Positions 58,623-64,000 of a stretch of DNA of 64,000 nt are shown here, in pieces; the stretch's first letter is position 1, and each line of letters starts with the position of its first letter. The DNA is taken from the NCBI GenBank assembly GCA_038210655.1, contig JBBQWM010000031.1, positions 1 to 64,000 of the forward strand, in the 5' to 3' direction. Under the pieces are notes generated by a model. The model was not told the origin of the DNA. It did not search any database and saw only the letters and a list, made by a program, of their open reading frames with translations. Origin of the DNA: 54-19 sp038210655. Lineage in GTDB: Bacteria > Chloroflexota > Chloroflexia > Chloroheliales > Chloroheliaceae. The position numbers and the translations under genes are program-made.

Positions 58623-60164
58623 ATGTATAAATACAAATTGGTAATTATAGATGATAAACCTAATGTGATCGAGGGCATTCGGCGGTTTGGCAATTGGGCT
58701 GAACGGGGGATCGAAGTAGTTGGGGATGCCTCAAATGGGTTGGAAGCTTTGAAACTAATCGAGACGACCCGTCCCGATATAGCCCTGACCGATATAGCAA
58801 TGCCCCTGCTGGATGGCTTAGCTTTCACCGAACAAGCCCATAAAATTCTGCCTCACCTGAAAATTATTATCTTGAGTGGCTACGATCAATTTGATTACGC
58901 CCGGCAAGCCTTGCGACTGGGTGTAATGGATTACTTACTCAAGCCGGTAAAAATTGACCAGATTGTAGCCGCCGTCGAGCGAGCAAAGGCCGCGCTGCAA
59001 GCCGAAAAAAACGCTACCGAAGAATTATTGGCTCTGCGTCGAAATACTCAGAGAAGTGAATGGCAACGCGAAGTTGATGGGTTCCTTGAGCAACCGGAAC
59101 AGTGGGTTGCTTTATGCGAAGCCGAAGCTGAAACCGCCTTAAACCGGTTGGGTATGCTCAAGTGGTCGTCGGCGTTACGGTTGCTGTTATTTACGCCGAC
59201 CGATTTACTCACTTCTATTGAGCAGTTCTGGCAGAAGACTGACTCCCCGGAGCGACTGAACGTAGCGAAAGACCGTTACGGTTTGACGCTGACAGACGAA
59301 GCCGAGGCTATCCGGCTCACCGAAGTTTGGGGTACTCAGCCCCTGCCCGGTAGCCGTGTGATCCTAAGCCGCCCGGCCAACCACCCTGGCGAACTCCCCC
59401 AACTTTACGCTGAGCTTTTAGAGGCTCTGGAACTAGCCGAATTCAACCGAGCCGAACTAACCGGCCTGCTTTTAAGATCAGAACAATTAGCCCGACCTTC
59501 TCTAACTTATCCCGTCGCGGTCGAACGTGAAATTACCCAATGCTTGCGGGTTGGACTGGTCGAGGTGATCCCTGGTCTGGTCAAAAAATTCTACCAGGAG
59601 GCCAGCCTGGGCAAGCTACTTGACCCGACCGAGGCCCGTGCGATTGGTCTGCGCTTGTTAGCCGAATGTGGTCGAGTGTTGGTTGAACAAAGTCAGGAGA
59701 GCCAACTCACTCCCATTTATGGCTTGCACCTGGAAGAAAGTCGTCACCGAGACGAGTTGGAGACCCGGTTGAGCGATCTCATCACGGAGCAGGCCAGTCA
59801 GATCGCGGCCCAACGTCAGACCAAAAATAAAAGTGCGGTGGAGCGGGCGACCGAGTTTATCCAGGCCAATTTGCACCGCGAAATCTCGCTGGACGACGTT
59901 GCCGGGCAACTTCATTTTACGCCCAGTTATCTGGCAAATCTGTTTAAGAAGGCGACTGGTGAGACGGTGGTGGAATATATCAGTCGGTTAAAAATGGAGC
60001 GGGCGGCGGAACTGGTTTGCGACCCGGACACCAAAATAGCTACAGTGGCTCAGGCACTCGGCTATAGTGACCGACGCTATTTTAGTGAGCTTTTCCGGCG
60101 CAGATTTGGCTGCACCCCCAGCGAATATCGTGAGAAATTCTGGCTTAGTCGGAGGCAATCGTGA
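58623..60164 (+). CDS. YesN-type response regulator with AraC DNA-binding domain
   Basis: A 513-aa two-component regulator. The receiver domain (about 1-125) has the acidic pair LVIIDDKP, phospho-acceptor Asp in IALTDIAMPLLDGL and Lys in DYLLKPVKID. A 280-residue linker follows. The C-terminus is an AraC/XylS double helix-turn-helix (ISLDDVAGQLHFTPSYLANL, VAQALGYSDRRYFSELFRRR). It overlaps the histidine kinase gene by 4 bases (GTGA). ATG 58623 is preferred to TTG 58596. By family and neighbours it controls carbohydrate uptake. Confidence 0.9.
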   Translation: MYKYKLVIIDDKPNVIEGIRRFGNWAERGIEVVGDASNGLEALKLIETTRPDIALTDIAMPLLDGLAFTEQAHKILPHLKIIILSGYDQFDYARQALRLGVMDYLLKPVKIDQIVAAVERAKAALQAEKNATEELLALRRNTQRSEWQREVDGFLEQPEQWVALCEAEAETALNRLGMLKWSSALRLLLFTPTDLLTSIEQFWQKTDSPERLNVAKDRYGLTLTDEAEAIRLTEVWGTQPLPGSRVILSRPANHPGELPQLYAELLEALELAEFNRAELTGLLLRSEQLARPSLTYPVAVEREITQCLRVGLVEVIPGLVKKFYQEASLGKLLDPTEARAIGLRLLAECGRVLVEQSQESQLTPIYGLHLEESRHRDELETRLSDLITEQASQIAAQRQTKNKSAVERATEFIQANLHREISLDDVAGQLHFTPSYLANLFKKATGETVVEYISRLKMERAAELVCDPDTKIATVAQALGYSDRRYFSELFRRRFGCTPSEYREKFWLSRRQS

Positions 60165-62038
60165 CAGGGTTAGCGGCTGTAATCAATAACCGGACGCTGC
60201 GTACCCGCATGATCGCGGTGTGTTTATTAATTGCAGTTATCTCCACCGGGTTGATGGCTTTCTTCTCGTATGGTCGGGCCAGCGAACTGGTTCAGAGCCA
60301 GGCTTATCACGAGGCCAGCAATACCGTAAATCAAGCCGCTACCAACGTAAATGACCGACTTCGCAACGTTTTGTCCCAGGTTATAAACCTGGAAACCAGC
60401 AGCCGGGATACTATTATCGAGGCGATTAGTGACGAGGGGAATTTGAGCAATAGCGATCATGCCCGGATTTCCTCGCTACTTCAACCCGGTTTAGCGTCGC
60501 TACGGTTGCGTGAGCCGCTGATTCTAAGTGCCTATATTTATCATCCGACCTATCAATATTACGATTTTCTGGTTCAACCGAACCCGGATTTCATTAACAC
60601 CCGCACCTTTATGGAAGCCGAGCAGATCAAAACCGAAGACCGCTGGCTTACACCGCGCGGCGATGAGCTTTTTAACAGTGGCAAACGAGTTATCCCACTG
60701 GTCGTACCGTTTAATTTGTTTAACCAGGTCGTTTCGAGCGATGATCGTAATTTCTTGATTATAAATCTGGATGAGCGGGCAATTCTGGCCTACTTGCAAA
60801 GCCTTAATCTCTCCAATCAAAGTCTGCTGTATATTGCCACCACTCAGGGCCAGCCTTTTAGCTGGGGCGGGTCACAGTATCAAGACCTTTTACAGTCGCC
60901 CGATTTTCAGACCCGGCTAAATAGTGAGAGTCAATCAACCAAGAACTTTGAATACGACCAAAAAGGCCAAACGCTTTATATCAACTACACCAATCTGGAT
61001 ATTAACGATTGGAAAATAGTCAGCGTACAACTAAAATCCGAGCTATTGGCCGGGCTGGGCGATATACAACGCTTTACCTTGCTGGTTGGTTTTATCTGTC
61101 TGGTGCTTTCGCTGGGGTTATCCTCCTGGCTGGCGGCTACGATTACCCGTCCGATAGGGGTCTTACAAAGTCTGATGCGCCGGGTAGAGGCGGGCGATTA
61201 TGCCACTCGCTTTAACTCGCCCTACACAAACGAAATTGGTGAACTGGGCCGCAGCTTTAATTCGATGATCGAACAAACTCAACAATTACTAGCCCAGGTC
61301 AAAACCGAGCAGAGTGCCAAGCGACAGGCCGAATTACGGGCTTTACAAGCTCAGATCAACCCCCATTTTCTCTATAATACCCTCGATTCGATTTACTGGA
61401 AAGCTCTGATGAAGGAAACCGAGGCGGTTTCCGAGATGGCCGTGTCGCTTTCAACCCTGTTTCGGCTTGGCCTCAATTCAGGGAGCGAGATCACTACGGT
61501 AGCCAAAGAACTCGAACATGTTCGCAACTACCTCGAAATTCAGCAGTTGTGCTATGGCGACACCTTCACTTATTCTATAAGTGCCGAACCGGGTGTAGCC
61601 GAGTTAAAAGTGGTCAAGCTAATTTTACAACCCCTGGTCGAAAATCCGCTACTACACGGGTTTGAAGCCCTCAAAGAAAAAGAAGGCCAGTCTATCCGGG
61701 GCCGGATCGAAATTGCCGCTTGTCTGGATGATGCAACCGACCAACTTTGCCTGAGCGTCTGCGACAACGGATGTGGCTTTGACGTAGCCGAACTTAGGCA
61801 ACAACTGGTTCTTAGTGAAACCTGGCCCGAAACGAGTCCTGAAGCTGAGCATGGCTACGCCCTCCGCAATGTTCACGCTCGTTTGCAATTGCATTATGGG
61901 GCGGCTTACCGGCTGGAGTTGTCGAGCCTGCCCTACGAACGAACCTGTCTTGAAATTCGAGTGCCAATCCAAGCCGAACCGACTGCCCAAGATAGTCTCC
62001 CTACTGAACAAAAATCCCCCATTAACATTCCCACCTAA
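60161..62038 (+). CDS. YesM-type sensor histidine kinase
   Basis: A 625-aa membrane kinase. A first transmembrane helix (about 18-38) and a second (about 300-325, LLVGFICLVLSLGLSSWLAA) enclose an extracytoplasmic Cache-like sensor. A HAMP domain (TRPIGVLQSLMRRVEAGDYA) leads to the His-kinase-internal region ALQAQINPHFLYNTLDSIYW with the phosphorylated His, and the ATPase end has NPLLHGF, CDNGCGFD and NVHARLQLHYG. The start is GTG 60161, overlapping the response regulator stop by 4 bases; the two act as one system. Confidence 0.92.
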   Translation: MTGLAAVINNRTLRTRMIAVCLLIAVISTGLMAFFSYGRASELVQSQAYHEASNTVNQAATNVNDRLRNVLSQVINLETSSRDTIIEAISDEGNLSNSDHARISSLLQPGLASLRLREPLILSAYIYHPTYQYYDFLVQPNPDFINTRTFMEAEQIKTEDRWLTPRGDELFNSGKRVIPLVVPFNLFNQVVSSDDRNFLIINLDERAILAYLQSLNLSNQSLLYIATTQGQPFSWGGSQYQDLLQSPDFQTRLNSESQSTKNFEYDQKGQTLYINYTNLDINDWKIVSVQLKSELLAGLGDIQRFTLLVGFICLVLSLGLSSWLAATITRPIGVLQSLMRRVEAGDYATRFNSPYTNEIGELGRSFNSMIEQTQQLLAQVKTEQSAKRQAELRALQAQINPHFLYNTLDSIYWKALMKETEAVSEMAVSLSTLFRLGLNSGSEITTVAKELEHVRNYLEIQQLCYGDTFTYSISAEPGVAELKVVKLILQPLVENPLLHGFEALKEKEGQSIRGRIEIAACLDDATDQLCLSVCDNGCGFDVAELRQQLVLSETWPETSPEAEHGYALRNVHARLQLHYGAAYRLELSSLPYERTCLEIRVPIQAEPTAQDSLPTEQKSPINIPT

Positions 62039-62165
62039 TTGAGTTATCCTAAACCTAACAAACTTTCCTAACCCAGGTTTGTGGTAGGTCAGTCAAATTG
62101 GCTTATTACCGCTTTACGCCCGTAAGGGTGGTGCGTGCCTGTTAACTTAAAAGGAGTAAATGGCT

Positions 62166-63674
62166 ATGAGGTTAATTTCTTTATCCCTGGATCGGTTGCG
62201 GGTCTTTACCTTTGGTTTGATAGCTCTGAGTTTGTTAATGACTGCCTGTGGCGATAATGCCACTACTCAGCCGACCGCTGCTGCAAGCGTGGCTGTGACT
62301 ACCAATGCTATCTCCGGCACTACCGCCACGACCGCTAATTCTTCCACAAATCCCACCACTAGCAGCACGACCTCAGCGGCTGGCAATGTTAGTAGTAATG
62401 GAGCAGGCTCCAAAACCAAAGTAGTTTTCTGGTCAAACCAACGGCACGATCAGCCTTTGATGAATGCCCAAATCGACCAGTTCAACCGCGAGAACGCCGA
62501 TAACTTAGAAATTGATTATAAGGTTTTTACCGATGATTATCCGAATTTGCTACAACTAGCTTTTCAGTCCAATCAAGGCCCCGACATCTTTATTACTCGC
62601 TCACTTGAAAACATGCCAAGCATGATTAAAGCTGGTTACGTTGAGTCGCTGGACAATTATTTGACCCCGGAAATCAAAGACCGCATCGGGCAGGTCAATT
62701 TTTCCGAAGGCATGACCGTGTTCAACGGTAAATTCTACAGCCTGCCGACTTTTGCCTCCACTTTCCGGCTGATTTATAACAAAGACTTATTCAAAAAGGC
62801 TGGTCTGAGCAATCCGCCTACCACTTTAACTGAACTGGTTGAAGATGCCAAAAAACTGACCCAGGTAGGCAAAGCTGAGGGCGCTTATGGATTTGCGATT
62901 AACTTAAAGACTCCCTCGAACGCCTGGAATCGCACGCTATCCCCGGTAACTACCAGGAGTGGCTTCCGCGATTATGACTACAAAACGGGTCAGTATAATT
63001 TTGCAGTGGACAAGCCCGTTTTGCAAGCCTTTCGGCAGATTGTGACCGATGGCAGTATGTTTCCCAGTTATCGGTCGCTGGATATTGACCCGCTCCGCAG
63101 TCAGTTCGCCGACGGCAAAATCGGGATGTATATGTCGGTTTCGGCGGAAGTAGGGGTGTATGTCAACCAATTTACGCCTAAAATCGAGTGGGCCGCCGCA
63201 CCCGTTCCGACCGTAGATAGTCCGGCAAAAAGCGGTAGTTTGTTGGGTCGCACCGACTGGCTGGCAATGAGTGGTCGAAGCAAGAATAAAGCGGCAGCCT
63301 GGAAGGTGATGCAGTGGTTCTACCGACCTGAGTTTTTGACCAAATATCAGGAGGAGGGCTACGGCAACCTGGTGCTACCGGGTCTGTCGAAGAGCGCCAA
63401 AACACCTACAGCGCCTGGGAGTACTTACTTTTTGCCCGACTTCAAAAACGCGGATGCCGTCTGGCCGCTTCCGCCCACCGTCAGCAAAATCGAGGGTAAA
63501 GATTTTAGCGCGATGTTTGCCGAGTATGTTTTTGGACTTACTCCTGACTTGGACACGATGTTGAGCGATCTAACGGCTCGCTATAACAAGGCTCTTGCCA
63601 GGGATGTTTCGTCCGGCACAATCCAAAAACTGGTGCTGCCAGACTTCGACCCCGCCCAGCTAAAGGCCAAATAA
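62166..63674 (+). CDS. Sugar ABC transporter substrate-binding lipoprotein
   Basis: A 502-aa family 1 extracellular solute-binding protein. Signal peptide ends LLMTAC (Cys about residue 28), followed by a Thr/Ser/Ala linker of about 50 residues. The binding domain has KVVFWSNQRHDQPLMNAQID, GPDIFITRSLENMPSMIKAG, LPTFASTFRLIYNKDLFKKA and GKIGMYMSV typical of sugar-binding proteins. ATG 62166 gives a normal 9-base spacing from AGGAG; ATG 62160 would be only 3 bases away. No permease or ATPase follows, which is unusual. Confidence 0.9.
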   Translation: MRLISLSLDRLRVFTFGLIALSLLMTACGDNATTQPTAAASVAVTTNAISGTTATTANSSTNPTTSSTTSAAGNVSSNGAGSKTKVVFWSNQRHDQPLMNAQIDQFNRENADNLEIDYKVFTDDYPNLLQLAFQSNQGPDIFITRSLENMPSMIKAGYVESLDNYLTPEIKDRIGQVNFSEGMTVFNGKFYSLPTFASTFRLIYNKDLFKKAGLSNPPTTLTELVEDAKKLTQVGKAEGAYGFAINLKTPSNAWNRTLSPVTTRSGFRDYDYKTGQYNFAVDKPVLQAFRQIVTDGSMFPSYRSLDIDPLRSQFADGKIGMYMSVSAEVGVYVNQFTPKIEWAAAPVPTVDSPAKSGSLLGRTDWLAMSGRSKNKAAAWKVMQWFYRPEFLTKYQEEGYGNLVLPGLSKSAKTPTAPGSTYFLPDFKNADAVWPLPPTVSKIEGKDFSAMFAEYVFGLTPDLDTMLSDLTARYNKALARDVSSGTIQKLVLPDFDPAQLKAK

Positions 63675-63772
63675 CAATCGAGAAATTGGTGCGAAATCAA
63701 ATCGGCAGAGCTTAGTTCTCAGCTTAATTCCCATTGCGGTTTTTAGAGTATCGGATAGTGAGGAGCATCTTT

Positions 63773-64000
63773 ATGAGGGAGTTTTCGTATAGTGAACGCG
63801 ATTTTGCTTTTGGGCAAACTATGTTGAGCCTACGTACTGCTATCAACCTGACTCAGTCCGGTTTAGCCCAGTATTTGGGGGTTTCGCGCCGGGCAGTGGG
63901 AGATTGGGAAACTGGCAACAAATATCCCAAAGCCGATAATCTCAAGCAATTTATTACCCTCGCGCTTAAGCATCAGGCTTTTGAGGCCGGACGCGAAGTC
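63773..64000 (+). CDS. XRE-family helix-turn-helix protein (5' part, cut by window edge)
   Basis: 76 codons from ATG 63773 (GAGGAG upstream) to the window end. The translation FAFGQTMLSLRTAINLTQSG and AQYLGVSRRAVGDWETG is a XRE helix-turn-helix; the phrasing (LGVSRRAVGDWE followed by a Lys/Asp-rich helix) resembles the N-termini of large XRE/NB-ARC/WD40 or TPR regulators of Ktedonobacteria and relatives. What follows is outside the window, so the effector domain is unknown. Confidence 0.8.
   Translation, partial: MREFSYSERDFAFGQTMLSLRTAINLTQSGLAQYLGVSRRAVGDWETGNKYPKADNLKQFITLALKHQAFEAGREV

Overview
The window is about 50% GC and carries chromosomal bacterial genes with no rRNA, tRNA, CRISPR array or prophage that I can recognise. 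The most likely source is a member of the Chloroflexota. The grounds are several lipoproteins with long Thr/Ala/Pro linkers behind the lipobox, two large ATPase regulators ending in LuxR helix-turn-helix domains, a secreted protein with tryptophan/tyrosine-rich duplicated modules of a kind common in that phylum, a caspase/NACHT/pentapeptide protein, and a XRE-type N-terminus at the right edge that resembles Ktedonobacteria-like regulators. Nothing points to an outer membrane. The assignment is inference from gene style, not from a marker gene.

Layout. 1-315 is the start of a YczE-like membrane protein running off the left edge. 497-13061 is mostly a plus-strand run: a 995-aa XRE/NB-ARC/TPR/LuxR regulator, then a hemerythrin, two metallo-beta-lactamase-fold proteins, a SnoaL-like protein, a TTHB210-like lipoprotein, three overlapping small genes ending in a cyclic-nucleotide-binding protein, a second lipoprotein, a methyltransferase and a protein with an eCIS-like N-terminal motif. 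13200-16621 (minus) holds a split transketolase, a DUF2231 membrane protein, and a DUF2218/PadR pair. 17086-19567 (plus) is ubiX-SDR-glycosyltransferase. 19620-24770 (minus) is ftsH, a histidine-rich membrane protein and a CoA-transferase. 24952-31370 has an ABC ATPase, a DnaE-like protein that has lost its catalytic residues, truB and ribF. 31884-35111 is the caspase-like/NACHT/pentapeptide protein.

35483-48166 is mixed housekeeping: a benzoate-CoA-ligase-like enzyme, a beta-propeller lipoprotein, a soluble PRC/MgtE-N/CBS protein, a JmjC-type cupin oxygenase, a low-complexity SRDPG-repeat protein, homoserine dehydrogenase and FtsK. 48721-58471 looks like a stress or accessory block: quinone-oxidoreductase-like enzyme, a shortened MalT-type LuxR regulator, NDH-2-like dehydrogenase, a secreted module protein, two alpha/beta hydrolases, DUF4331 and DUF1622. 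58623-63674 is a YesN/YesM-type two-component pair followed by a sugar-binding lipoprotein, and a XRE-type gene is cut by the right edge.

Intergenic regions are rich in small repeats. The best supported are about 100-125 bp elements with GTAACTAC-type terminal inverted repeats. Four copies are flanked by perfect 8-bp direct repeats, so they are MITE-like mobile elements; one has split what was a perfect intrinsic terminator. A separate palindromic family resembles Pseudomonas-type REP sequences. There are also tandem heptamers, a 58-bp perfect palindrome and a 20-bp hairpin. Two regulatory candidates stand out: a roughly 70-bp sequence duplicated upstream of the hemerythrin and SnoaL genes, and an ACTCTAAAG motif shared by promoters in the 50-57 kb block.
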